Shown: piece after piece, positions 27,287-35,443 of the stretch | Layout of the letters: each line of letters opens with the position of its first letter | Position numbering within the stretch: position 1 is the stretch's first letter | From: Variovorax sp. WDL1 | Lineage (GTDB): Bacteria > Pseudomonadota > Gammaproteobacteria > Burkholderiales > Burkholderiaceae_C | Reading direction: 5' to 3' | Assembly (NCBI RefSeq): GCF_001541225.1 | Contig: NZ_LMTS01000158.1 | Coordinates: forward strand, 45,915 to 109,914 | Length of the DNA stretch: 64,000 bases | Translations under genes and position numbers: made by a program | Notes under the pieces: model-generated | Told to the model about the DNA's origin: nothing | Database searches by the model: none | Seen by the model: the letters and a program-made list of their open reading frames with translations, nothing else

Positions 27287-28448
27287 GGAAGGTCTGCACA
27301 AATCCGCTGCCGGCGTGTTTGGTGAGCCCCGTGCGCTAAGAAAATCTGAGCCATGAAACAAGCCGACCTGGGCCTGAACCTGACGACCAAGCGCACGCGC
27401 AAGCGTGAGTTCCTGGCGGAGATGGAGCGTGTGGTGCCGTGGGCAGCGCTCGTTGCCTTGATCACCCCGTACGCGCCGGAAGGCAGACGCGGTCGCCCGC
27501 CCTTTGCCGTGGAGACGATGCTGCGCATCCACTTCATGCAACAGTGGTTCACGCTGAGCGATCCGGCGATGGAAGAGGCATTGCACGACGTGCCGCTGTT
27601 CCGCGAATTCGCTGGCTTGAACTGGAACACGCCGCTGCCCGACGAGACGACGATCCTGCGCTTTCGTCGGCTGCTGGAAGAACACAAGCTGGCCCCGCAG
27701 ATCCTGAAGCTGGTCAATGAACTGCTGGGTGCCAAAGGTCTGCTGCTGCGAGCCGGCACTGTGGTGGACGCCACACTGATCGCCGCGCCCAGTTCGACCA
27801 AGAACGCCACGGGCGAGCGCGACCCTGAGATGAAGCAGAGCCAAAAGGGTCAGCAATGGTTCTTTGGCATGAAGGCCCACATTGGCGTGGACGCCGACTC
27901 GGGCCTGGTGCACACGGTGCGGGGAACCGCCGGCAGCGTCAACGACGTGGTCGAGGCCAACACGCTGCTGCATGGCGAGGAAACCCAAGCCTGGGGCGAC
28001 GCCGGCTACCAGGGAGCTGGCAAGCGACCGGATGCCAAGGAAGGCGTGCGCTGGAACATCGCCATGCGCCCGGGCAAGCGCAAGCTGCTGGACAAGACCG
28101 ACTTGGTCGACGAGTTGACCGACCAGCTCGAACGCATCAAGGCCAGCATCCGGGCCAAGGTCGAGCACCCGTTCCGGGTGATCAAGCGCCAGTTCGGCCA
28201 CGTCAAGGTGCGCTACCGCGGGCTGGCGAAGAACACCGCGCAGCTGCACACGCTGTTCGCGCTGTCCAACCTGTGGATGGTTCGGCGCACTTTGATGGGT
28301 GCGCAGGCATGAGTGCGCCTGCAAAGGGCCAAACTGCCGCAAAGCAGGCCCGAAGGAGCCGAAAAGCCGCCGTGCAAGGGGCCGAAGCGGCGAATTGGCT
28401 GGGTGGGGCTGCATCAGCACATCTCAAAGCGCATTGCGCAGAGCTTCC
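27287..28448 (+). mobile_element. IS5-family insertion sequence with CTAA target duplication
   Basis: A 1162-bp element. Its ends are imperfect inverted repeats, GGAAGGTCTGCACAA on the left and, inverted, GGAAGCTCTGCGCAA on the right. CTAA flanks both sides (27283-27286 and 28449-28452), the 4-bp YTAR-type target of IS5 elements. It encodes one transposase on the plus strand. It separates the integrase start from its promoter and attachment region. Confidence 0.88.
27353..28312 (+). CDS. IS5-family transposase
   Basis: A 319-residue DDE transposase with the IS5 N-terminal domain (GRRGRPPFAVETMLRIHFMQ, QWFTLSDPAMEEALHDVPLF) and DDE_Tnp_1 core: GTVVDATLIAAPSSTKN (first D), WGDAGYQGAGKR (second D), and RAKVEHPFRVIKRQFGHVK with the E of the YREK-like motif. 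It is full length. Multiple stops follow before the right inverted repeat. Confidence 0.95.
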   Translation: MKQADLGLNLTTKRTRKREFLAEMERVVPWAALVALITPYAPEGRRGRPPFAVETMLRIHFMQQWFTLSDPAMEEALHDVPLFREFAGLNWNTPLPDETTILRFRRLLEEHKLAPQILKLVNELLGAKGLLLRAGTVVDATLIAAPSSTKNATGERDPEMKQSQKGQQWFFGMKAHIGVDADSGLVHTVRGTAGSVNDVVEANTLLHGEETQAWGDAGYQGAGKRPDAKEGVRWNIAMRPGKRKLLDKTDLVDELTDQLERIKASIRAKVEHPFRVIKRQFGHVKVRYRGLAKNTAQLHTLFALSNLWMVRRTLMGAQA

Positions 28449-28596
28449 CTAAGTCTTGGACTTAGGCCCGATGCTGCTTGTCATCCCGATCCAACCCCAG
28501 CAACAACCCGGAACCGGCACGACCCGCATTCTTTGGCCTTGTTTTTGGCCTCAAAAATGGTGGCTGTCAGTGGACTTCCGTGGCTTTCGCTGGAAT

Positions 28597-28618
28597 GAAA
28601 AAAGGAGCCGAAGCTCCT
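28597..28618 (-). terminator. Rho-independent terminator downstream of the tRNA remnant
   Basis: On the minus strand AGGAGC-TTCG-GCTCCT is followed by TTTTTT; the loop is a stable TTCG tetraloop. On the plus strand the same stem is followed by CTTTT, so it may work both ways. It stands about 48 bp after the tRNA-like CCA end, as for a normal tRNA gene. Confidence 0.75.
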
Positions 28619-28665
28619 CTTTTCAGCGACTTACAGACCCCAGTGGAAGTCTGTAGATCATAATT

Positions 28666-28722
28666 TGGAGCGGGGAATAGGAATCGAACCTACGACCTAC
28701 GCATTACAGAGGAGTGCACTAC
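28666..28722 (-). other. tRNA 3'-end remnant, candidate att site
   Basis: Read on the minus strand this ends CCCCGCTCCA, a tRNA acceptor strand with encoded CCA. Just before it is a T arm (stem GTAGG/CCTAT with loop TTCGATT). An anticodon-like stretch GTAATGCG precedes that. The matching 5' acceptor strand (GCGGGGA) and D arm are absent, so the tRNA is not complete. The last nine bases CCCGCTCCA are those of tRNA-Gly, the integration target of ICEclc-type elements. Its 3' end faces the integrase, as an att site should. Confidence 0.6.
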
Positions 28723-28785
28723 GCCCATCTGAAAGATAGAAGCTTGCCCAAATCAGCTCGGCTGCGTACAGCAGATGGCAGTTGT

Positions 28786-30729
28786 CTATGGCTGCATGAA
28801 ATGCGCTTCCCGCAGAGCAATGTCCTCTCTCAGAATGCGCTGGATTTCCAGCACTGCCGCCGCGCTCTGTTGCACGCTGTGTCCTGAAATGATGATTTTC
28901 TCGGATTGCGCCCCGGGAAGATGAGCGCTGCGGTAAGGCACGAGACCATCATCGGAATCAGCGAGGGCCACTTCGGCATTGGCCTGGGCCACGATCGAGT
29001 GATAGCGCACCTGGGTAGAGATGGGAAAGTCCGCAGCCGTGCGCACGAATGGATCGTTTTCGTCGAGATTGTCGACGCTATTGGGGATATGCCCCAGGCT
29101 TTCATGGCTGCTGGCAGCCGCATCGGGCACCAGCGTGTGGGCGAGTTCTTCGAGCACCGTAATGGGAAAGCGGATAAATCCCGCCATCCAGCGCCCCAGG
29201 CGTCCACCCGCGACCGATGTGCCCCGATGAGGCGCCGCGATGAAGATGGCACTGCTGACATTCGGGAAGGGCTCGAAGCGCAACATGGGATCAATGCGCC
29301 TGATCTGCTGCGGCGTCAACCGACTGTGATCCGCAGCCAATTGCACCAGCGATTGATCGGTTGACGACACCATCAACCGCGCGATGACCCCGCCCATGCT
29401 ATGCCCCACCAGCACGAGGTCGGACGACGCCGGCGCTTGGCCGGATGGGTCGAAATGCGTCAGCGTCTCCCCGAGCGCCCTGCGAATCATGGCGTGGTTC
29501 AACGCGACTGGCATGTTGGTCGGGTAGTAGACCTGCCAGATCTGGTAATGCTGGCGCAGGGCCTCATCGCCCAGGATTTCGTTGGCGAGTTCCACCCAGG
29601 CTTCAGGGCTGCTGGCCAGTCCGTGCAGCATGACGATGATCCGCCTGTTCGGATCGTAGGGCTGCATCAAGTAGACGTGCGGGCGGTCGATGCCACCCTC
29701 GCGCCCGAGCAGGCTGCGCAGCGACTGGCGGTTGAAATTGGCACGGGCCAGCCATACGCCATAGCCGGCCGTGAAATTGGCCGCCAGCGGCACACGTTGG
29801 CCGCGCAGCATAATGGCCGATTCCACATAGGGGTCATGCACCGTCAGACGGGCTGTACGAGCATGCAGCACACTGTCCAAGTTGTCTCCGTCGGGATGCA
29901 GCAGAACCGTCATGGACGGCGCGGGCATCTCGCTCCAGGGCAGCGGTTGCTGATCATGTTTTGCCGCTGGGCGACCACCCCGAGTTGGGACGGCGCTCAG
30001 GGACTCGTCCGGAATGACCGCCACAAGCTCGGCGCCAAAGCCGTCGCGCCGGTAGAGGCTACGCAATCCGCGGAAAGACAGGGACGAGGCTGGCAGGAGT
30101 TCGGCTGGCACCGCCGTAGTGCCCGGTAAGCGCGCGCCGCGCATATCCAGCTTCAGTTCCCAGCCTGCAATGTTCCAACTGGTCTGGTCGGGCAACTGCG
30201 TCGGCATTTGTTGCCGAACTTCGAACATGCCGGTGGCCGCATGCTCGACGGCATAGTTATACCAATCCCGCACTTGGGTCTGGCGATCCTCGAAGGCCCG
30301 CTCTCCCGGAGTATGGTCACCAAGGAACAGATAAGCATAGGCATAGCGAATCGTCTCAAGCCAGGCGGCTTGCTGCGCTGAACCGGGCTTCATGGCCTGA
30401 GCCTGCGCCAGCCATAGTTCGGACAGTGCAGCCAGGCGTCTATCCGTGGCAACCCCCGTCACGGTAGCCAAGGCCTCCGCGCACTCCGAGGAGATCGGCT
30501 TTGCGCATGCCTGCTCATCCAATGCCGCCACCCTGATGGTCTGGACAGTCGCATCGCTGAGCTTGCCACGTGTCAGGATGTCGCCGCGCTTGAGTTCGAT
30601 GGCCTCCCTGGCAGGTAGCGTATGAACTTCAACCACTGGGCCGAACTCGCGCAGGATCGAGCAGCCCCCCAGCAGCAGCGGAGCAAGAGCGGCGCATGTA
30701 ATGAGAAGGCAGGCCTGCGGGAACCTCAT
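28786..30729 (-). CDS. Lipoprotein alpha/beta-hydrolase
   Basis: A 647-residue exported lipoprotein: lipobox LLLGGC at residues about 18-23. The C-terminal half is an alpha/beta-hydrolase with oxyanion region IVMLHGLASSPEAW, nucleophile elbow GHSMGG (Ser about 444), ADSDDGLVPYRSA (acid) and SGHSVQQS (His). The N-terminal 300 residues are specific to this large hydrolase type. It probably cleaves an ester or lipid at the outer membrane or periplasm; substrate unknown. Its start overlaps the DUF4105 gene by 4 bp in a TetR-led operon. Confidence 0.88.
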   Translation of the reverse strand: MRFPQACLLITCAALAPLLLGGCSILREFGPVVEVHTLPAREAIELKRGDILTRGKLSDATVQTIRVAALDEQACAKPISSECAEALATVTGVATDRRLAALSELWLAQAQAMKPGSAQQAAWLETIRYAYAYLFLGDHTPGERAFEDRQTQVRDWYNYAVEHAATGMFEVRQQMPTQLPDQTSWNIAGWELKLDMRGARLPGTTAVPAELLPASSLSFRGLRSLYRRDGFGAELVAVIPDESLSAVPTRGGRPAAKHDQQPLPWSEMPAPSMTVLLHPDGDNLDSVLHARTARLTVHDPYVESAIMLRGQRVPLAANFTAGYGVWLARANFNRQSLRSLLGREGGIDRPHVYLMQPYDPNRRIIVMLHGLASSPEAWVELANEILGDEALRQHYQIWQVYYPTNMPVALNHAMIRRALGETLTHFDPSGQAPASSDLVLVGHSMGGVIARLMVSSTDQSLVQLAADHSRLTPQQIRRIDPMLRFEPFPNVSSAIFIAAPHRGTSVAGGRLGRWMAGFIRFPITVLEELAHTLVPDAAASSHESLGHIPNSVDNLDENDPFVRTAADFPISTQVRYHSIVAQANAEVALADSDDGLVPYRSAHLPGAQSEKIIISGHSVQQSAAAVLEIQRILREDIALREAHFMQP

Positions 30730-31772
30730 GGATTCACCTCGTTGGCAGGGATGCCTGGCACGCCTTGTCGAATCGACATCGAGAAGTCATCCTCTGACAC
30801 ATCGGAAGCAAGGGCACGTTCGTTGATATGCCCCAGTGCCTGCAATTCATCGTAACGATAGCCAGGCGTCAATCCATGCATGTCGTAGACGTACCGCGCA
30901 AAATATCCAGACAGCAGCAGGCGATAGTCCATTGGCAATGCGGGCGCAATGACCCGGGCCAGCTCGAATACGATGGTCGTGCAGTTACTGGTTAACGTGT
31001 TGTAAAAGCGCGGTTTCTGCCGCAGTTCATTGGCCGCGTTCAGAAACTCCAGAAACAACGCGCGGGCACTCGCCTGATTCATCTGCAAGCGATAGAGATA
31101 AACATCTTCGCCTCGCGCGTTGCTGCGCGTACGCACAATGTCTCGCTCATCGGCGGCTACCAGGATCTGCTCGAACTGACGGAAGAATCCTCCTACCGCC
31201 GAGAAGGACTCATGGCGTTCCTTGCGAATTTCCAGCGAGAACACCACGCGTTCACCGCCATCGAAGCCGAACGACACCAGGGTGTGGGCGATGTGCGGCC
31301 CCATCCAGTAGGAAAGCACCAAGTCGGCGCTGCGCAGACGATCCAGGTCGTATGTGCGGCTCTCCCACTGCGGGGTGTAGTCGGTTTCGCTGCGCCACTG
31401 GAAGTTGCGCACATTATTCAGGTGAACATGGTTGCCGTCGATCCTGGCCTCCAGCAACTGGGCGACATCGTCAGCCCATACACGCTGGTGTGACGGCTGC
31501 AGCGTCCCCCACCACATGAGCAGGGAGGCGGCTGCGATCACAAATGCGAATCCGGCGATGTTGCGATTGCGCCGCCCAAGCAAGCCCGCCCGCGACAAGA
31601 CAACGGTCACACCCAACGTAGACCACATGGCAATGACGAACCATCGCACCACCGAAGGTCCCGGCATCTGATGCCACAGAGCCAGCGCACCCCACACAGT
31701 CAGCAGCAGTACGACAAAGCCGATCGCCAAGCCTGCAAGGGCGCGCAGGACTATGTGCATCACTCCGCTCAT
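30726..31772 (-). CDS. DUF4105 membrane protein
   Basis: A 348-residue protein with three predicted membrane segments in the first about 90 residues, then a DUF4105 (Lnb N-terminal periplasmic) domain: VHLNNVRNFQWRSETDYTPQ, LVSFGFDGGERVVFSLEIRK and YNTLTSNCTTIVFELA with the conserved Cys. The fold resembles NlpC/P60-like hydrolases, so acyl or amide hydrolysis is possible. It overlaps both neighbours by 4 bp (ATGA), between TetR and the lipoprotein hydrolase, so the three are one translational unit. Confidence 0.88.
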   Translation of the reverse strand: MSGVMHIVLRALAGLAIGFVVLLLTVWGALALWHQMPGPSVVRWFVIAMWSTLGVTVVLSRAGLLGRRNRNIAGFAFVIAAASLLMWWGTLQPSHQRVWADDVAQLLEARIDGNHVHLNNVRNFQWRSETDYTPQWESRTYDLDRLRSADLVLSYWMGPHIAHTLVSFGFDGGERVVFSLEIRKERHESFSAVGGFFRQFEQILVAADERDIVRTRSNARGEDVYLYRLQMNQASARALFLEFLNAANELRQKPRFYNTLTSNCTTIVFELARVIAPALPMDYRLLLSGYFARYVYDMHGLTPGYRYDELQALGHINERALASDVSEDDFSMSIRQGVPGIPANEVNP

Positions 31773-32407
31773 TGAGGCTGCAAAAGCTCAAGCAACAGTT
31801 GCCGGTGCGCATCCCGTAACTGCACCAGCGAGATGGAAGGACTGCCCTTGGACAGCATCGAGGAACTCAGCCACAGCACTGCGGGCGCGAGCGCCAACGG
31901 GAAGAAGTGTTCGGTCAAGACGCCTGGGCGAATGACGCCTCGGCGTATGTTGCGGTGGATGATGGTCTGCGCCCGCTCTTTCAGCCCGAGCGCAACTTCG
32001 TTGTGCCAACGCTGCACCAGCTCTGGAGTTCGGGCGCTTTCGGCCAGAAGCAGCCGGTAGATCGACATCGTGGCAGGGGAGCTGAAGGTCGCGTACAGGC
32101 GATCCAGGTAGACATCTACCAGCTCTGGCAACGTCAGATCCTCATCCGGGAGCCAGCCCTGGAAATCACAAATCTGCTTCGTCGTACGTTCGAGCAAGGC
32201 GTGAAAAATTTCTTCCTTGCTTTTGAAGTGGGCATAGATGCCAGCCTTGGACAAGCCCGCGCATTCCGCCAGGCGCTCCATCGACACTGCGTTGTATGTC
32301 CGATCCGCGAATTCGACCAGGGCCGCGTCGAGTATTTCCTCTTTCCTGGCGGCAGAGGACAGGTAGCGGCGCTTGTTGTCTGGCGCGTCATCTTTCTTGG
32401 GTGGCAT
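31769..32407 (-). CDS. TetR-family regulator
   Basis: A 212-residue TetR/AcrR protein. The N-terminal HTH reads RKEEILDAALVEFADRTYNA, then MERLAECAGLSKAGIYAHFK. The C-terminal ligand domain resembles the TetR_C_7/AefR type. It is first in the minus-strand operon and divergent from the ABC efflux operon, so it probably represses one or both across the 451-bp gap. Confidence 0.92.
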   Translation of the reverse strand: MPPKKDDAPDNKRRYLSSAARKEEILDAALVEFADRTYNAVSMERLAECAGLSKAGIYAHFKSKEEIFHALLERTTKQICDFQGWLPDEDLTLPELVDVYLDRLYATFSSPATMSIYRLLLAESARTPELVQRWHNEVALGLKERAQTIIHRNIRRGVIRPGVLTEHFFPLALAPAVLWLSSSMLSKGSPSISLVQLRDAHRQLLLELLQPQ

Positions 32408-32540
32408 TCAAAGGCTCTGTTCAAAGATCTGAGGGGTGTTCCCATGGGCCTGTCACCGGCTCTACCAAGAATCAGGGCCTTCCTTGAACCCAAGCCGGCA
32501 GCTCGAATTGACCTGCGTCAATGACCGACGAGCCCGCTGA

Positions 32541-32568
32541 TTGCGTTTCTTGGATTGTAACGTATAAT
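32541..32568 (+). promoter_or_regulatory. Candidate sigma70 promoter of the ABC efflux operon
   Basis: TTGCGT (-35) and a perfect TATAAT (-10) are 16 bp apart and point to the efflux operon. The start of transcription would be near 32575, giving a leader of about 285 nt. Confidence 0.55.
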
Positions 32569-32721
32569 TGAAAGCAACCGTCCAGTCGTTTGTTTTCAGA
32601 TTTCACAATGCAGATCAACACAGGGCGCGAGTGAACCCGGCACATCGGGTTACGACACAGGAAGAGCGCCCTATCAACCAGCCGGGGAACACGGGGATGC
32701 ACATATCAACAAGGAGATGAA

Positions 32722-32856
32722 GTGGGCTTGACAGCACTTGCAAGCAAGAAAGTAGGGCCTGCGGACACCAGCCACGAACCCCGCATTGCGGGGGTGGCAG
32801 CCATTCCCTCCTCTGCGACCAGACCCTCTTCAGCCCGATACCTGTACGGAACGTGA
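32722..32856 (+). CDS. Possible 44-residue leader peptide
   Basis: A GTG-started frame with AAGGAG 7 nt upstream encodes MGLTALASKKVGPADTSHEP and 24 more residues, stopping 2 bp before the ATG of the outer-membrane channel gene. It has no recognised family. The good ribosome-binding site and tight spacing suggest a coupled leader, but it could be chance. Confidence 0.3.
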   Translation: MGLTALASKKVGPADTSHEPRIAGVAAIPSSATRPSSARYLYGT

Positions 32857-32858
32857 CC

Positions 32859-34346
32859 ATGCTCCCAACTTCCCCGTTGTTTCCCGCGTTCAGATTGCGC
32901 GCTGCCTCGTTGGCCCTGAGCGCCGTCGTCTTGACCGGCTGCATGTCGCTCGCTCCGGCGCCAGACACCCCGCCATTGCCCGTGCCCGAAGCCTGGCCCG
33001 CGCATCTTGGATCAGGCACCGACGGCGCCCACGCGGGAGAGCTTGCCTGGCAGGCGTACTTCACCGACCCCCTGCTGCAACGCCTCATCGAGACTGCGCT
33101 GGAAAACAACCGCGACCTGCGCGTGGCCGCGCTGCGCGTCGAGGAAGCCAGCGCCACATTCCGCATTCAGCGCTCGGATCGTTTTCCTGCCATGGGCGTG
33201 GGCGCCCAAGGTGGACGCGCGCGGGTCCCTGGCGACCTGAACATGTCGGGCCGATCGCTGGTGGGCGGCGAGTACCGGGCCGAGGTGGGTTTGACCACCT
33301 GGGAACTGGATCTGTGGGGTCGGATCCGCAACCTGGAAGACGCCGCCCTGCAAGCTTGGCTGGCTTCCGACGCGGCTCGCCAGGCCGTCCATTTGGCGCT
33401 GATCGCCCAGGTGGCAGACGGCTATCTTGGCCTGCGCGAGATCGACGAACGCGTGGCGATCGCACGGCAAACCGTGACCACCCGCGAGGAGTCCTATCGC
33501 ATTTTCCGGCGCCGCGTCGAAGTCGGCTCGACCTCGAAGCTGGATCTCACACAGGTCCAGACCCTGCTGAACCAAGCTCAGGCGCTGCTGACGCAGCTTG
33601 AGCAGGCTCGCACCACGCAACTGCACGCCCTGGCACTGCTGGTAGGCGCTGATCCCGGCCCGCTGCCCGCCAAGGCACCCTTCGATGAAACGACGGTTCT
33701 GGCTGAGCTGCGGGCCGGTCTGCCTTCGGAGCTGCTGGTCAGTCGCCCGGACATCATTTCCGCCGAACACCAATTGCGTGCCAGCAATGCCCACATCGGC
33801 GCGGCCCGCGCGGCGTTTTTGCCGCGCATTGCGCTGACCGGCAGCTTCGGCACGGCCAGCTCCGACTTGAATGGCTTGTTCGATTCCGGCAGTCGTGCCT
33901 GGACCTTCATGCCCACCCTGTCGCTGCCCATCTTCGATGGCGGGCGCCGCCGCGCCAATCTGGAGCTGAGCGAAGTGCGCCGCGACATCGCCGTCGCCGG
34001 ATACGAAAAAACCATTCAAACAGCCTTCCGCGAGGTGGCCGATGCGCTGAGCGCAAAGCACTGGCTGGCTGAGCAGTTGACGATCCAGAGAGCCAACCTG
34101 GAAGCGCAAAGCGAACGCGCACGGCTGGCCCAGTTGCGCTACGACAACGGCTCGGCCGCCTTCCTGGAGGTGCTGGATGCCCAACGCGATCTGCTGGGTG
34201 CCCAGCAACAACTGGTACAGGCGCGCCGCGCGCTGCTGTCCAGCCAGGTGGCGCTGTATGCCGCGCTCGGCGGCGGCACCCTCGCCGCAACCGGCGAGGC
34301 ACAGGGTGCGGCCTCGACCCCCGCTTCCACCCCATCAACCCGTTAA
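32859..34346 (+). CDS. NodT/OprM-family outer-membrane efflux lipoprotein
   Basis: A 495-residue TolC-superfamily channel with lipobox VVLTGCMS (Cys about residue 30) and two OEP repeats. NodT-family motifs are present: [75 protein letters not shown], and [20 protein letters not shown]. It forms the outer-membrane exit for the downstream HlyD-ABC pump. ATG 32859 follows a GTG at 32853 in the same frame; either could serve. Confidence 0.93.
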   Translation: MLPTSPLFPAFRLRAASLALSAVVLTGCMSLAPAPDTPPLPVPEAWPAHLGSGTDGAHAGELAWQAYFTDPLLQRLIETALENNRDLRVAALRVEEASATFRIQRSDRFPAMGVGAQGGRARVPGDLNMSGRSLVGGEYRAEVGLTTWELDLWGRIRNLEDAALQAWLASDAARQAVHLALIAQVADGYLGLREIDERVAIARQTVTTREESYRIFRRRVEVGSTSKLDLTQVQTLLNQAQALLTQLEQARTTQLHALALLVGADPGPLPAKAPFDETTVLAELRAGLPSELLVSRPDIISAEHQLRASNAHIGAARAAFLPRIALTGSFGTASSDLNGLFDSGSRAWTFMPTLSLPIFDGGRRRANLELSEVRRDIAVAGYEKTIQTAFREVADALSAKHWLAEQLTIQRANLEAQSERARLAQLRYDNGSAAFLEVLDAQRDLLGAQQQLVQARRALLSSQVALYAALGGGTLAATGEAQGAASTPASTPSTR

Positions 34347-34360
34347 GGCACGCCGAACCC

Positions 34361-35440
34361 ATGACTGTCTCCCCCTCTCTCAAGAAAAAACTCCTGGTCG
34401 CTGCCGCTGCAGCGGTTGTTATCGCGCTGGCCTGGTGGGGCTGGACGGAGCTTGCCGACAGCGGACCCGGCGAAGGGTTCGCCAACGGCAATGGCCGCAT
34501 CGAAGCCACCGAAATCGACATCGCCACCAAGCTGCCCGGACGTATCGAAGACATACTGGTGCGTGAAGGCGATTTCGTCGCGGCGGGCCAGCCACTGGCC
34601 AGGATGCAACTGGAGACACTTGAAGCGCAGCGCGACGAGGCTCAGGCCATGCGCCAGCAGGCCGAGCACGGGGTGACCGCAGCGCAGGCGCAAGTGGCAC
34701 TGCGCGAGGCCGACGTAACTGCCGCCCTGGCCCTGGTCGGCCAGCGCGAGTCGGAGCTCGATGCCGCGCAGCGGCGTCTGGCACGTTCGCAGACCCTGTC
34801 CCAGGAGGGCGCCGCCTCGATCCAGGAACTGGACGATGACCGGGCGCGTGTACGGGGCGCACAGGCGACGCTCGAGGCCAGCAAAGCGCAGGCCGCCGCC
34901 GCCCGCGCCGCAGTCGAGGCAGCCAAGGCGCAGCTTGTCGGCGCGCAGTCCAGCGTGCACGCCGCCACGGCCAGCATCAATCGCATCGAGGCCGACATCC
35001 GCGACAGCGAACTGCGCGCCCCGCGCGACGGACGGGTGCAGGTGCGCGTGGCGCAACCCGGCGAGGTGCTGGGAGCGGGCGGACGCGTCCTGAACCTGAT
35101 CGACCTGTCGGACGTCTACATCACCTTCTTCCTGCCCGAGACCGTGGCCGGCCGCGTCGGGCTGGGCTCCGAGGTACGCATCATTCTGGATGCCGCGCCG
35201 GAGTTTGTGATTCCAGCCACCATTTCCTTCGTCGCCAGCGCGGCGCAGTTCACTCCCAAGACGGTGGAAACCGCCAGCGAGCGGCAGAAACTGATGTTTC
35301 GCGTGCGCGCGCAGATTTCGCAGGAGCTGCTGCGTGAACACCTGGACCAGGTCAAGACCGGGCTGCCCGGCGTGGCCTGGGTCAAGCTCGACGCCAATGC
35401 CGAATGGCCCCAGACCCTGACCGCTCGCGTGCCGGAGTAA
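34361..35440 (+). CDS. HlyD-family periplasmic adaptor (YhiI-like)
   Basis: A 359-residue membrane-fusion protein: N-terminal anchor (residues about 10-30), biotinyl-lipoyl half ([20 protein letters not shown]), a long Ala/Gln-rich coiled coil (about residues 85-215), then the second lipoyl half ([20 protein letters not shown]) and a beta-barrel domain. It bridges the inner-membrane ABC transporter and the outer-membrane channel. It begins 14 bp after the channel gene and ends 3 bp before the ABC gene. Confidence 0.92.
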   Translation: MTVSPSLKKKLLVAAAAAVVIALAWWGWTELADSGPGEGFANGNGRIEATEIDIATKLPGRIEDILVREGDFVAAGQPLARMQLETLEAQRDEAQAMRQQAEHGVTAAQAQVALREADVTAALALVGQRESELDAAQRRLARSQTLSQEGAASIQELDDDRARVRGAQATLEASKAQAAAARAAVEAAKAQLVGAQSSVHAATASINRIEADIRDSELRAPRDGRVQVRVAQPGEVLGAGGRVLNLIDLSDVYITFFLPETVAGRVGLGSEVRIILDAAPEFVIPATISFVASAAQFTPKTVETASERQKLMFRVRAQISQELLREHLDQVKTGLPGVAWVKLDANAEWPQTLTARVPE

Positions 35441-35443
35441 GGT

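Larger units (their letters stand above)
28453..28785. other. 333-bp island junction without a gene
   Basis: This gap lies between the IS5 element and the hydrolase gene and is non-coding. It holds a minus-strand terminator (28597-28618), a short inverted repeat ACAGAC/GTCTGT near 28632-28653, and the tRNA 3'-end remnant (28666-28722). It is the likely attachment region of the island with the broken integrase. Confidence 0.6.
32408..32858. other. 451-bp divergent regulatory region
   Basis: The gap between tetR and the efflux operon contains a plus-strand promoter (32541-32568), a possible leader ORF (32722-32856) and a small hairpin CCCCGCATTGCGGGG near 32779. A clean TetR operator palindrome was not found; AACCGTCCAGTCGTT just after the -10 box is an imperfect candidate. 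Confidence 0.5.

Noticed and set aside
28666..28800. Intact tRNA gene at the island junction
   Set aside because: Only the T arm, acceptor 3' strand and part of the anticodon arm are present; no 5' acceptor or D arm can be paired.
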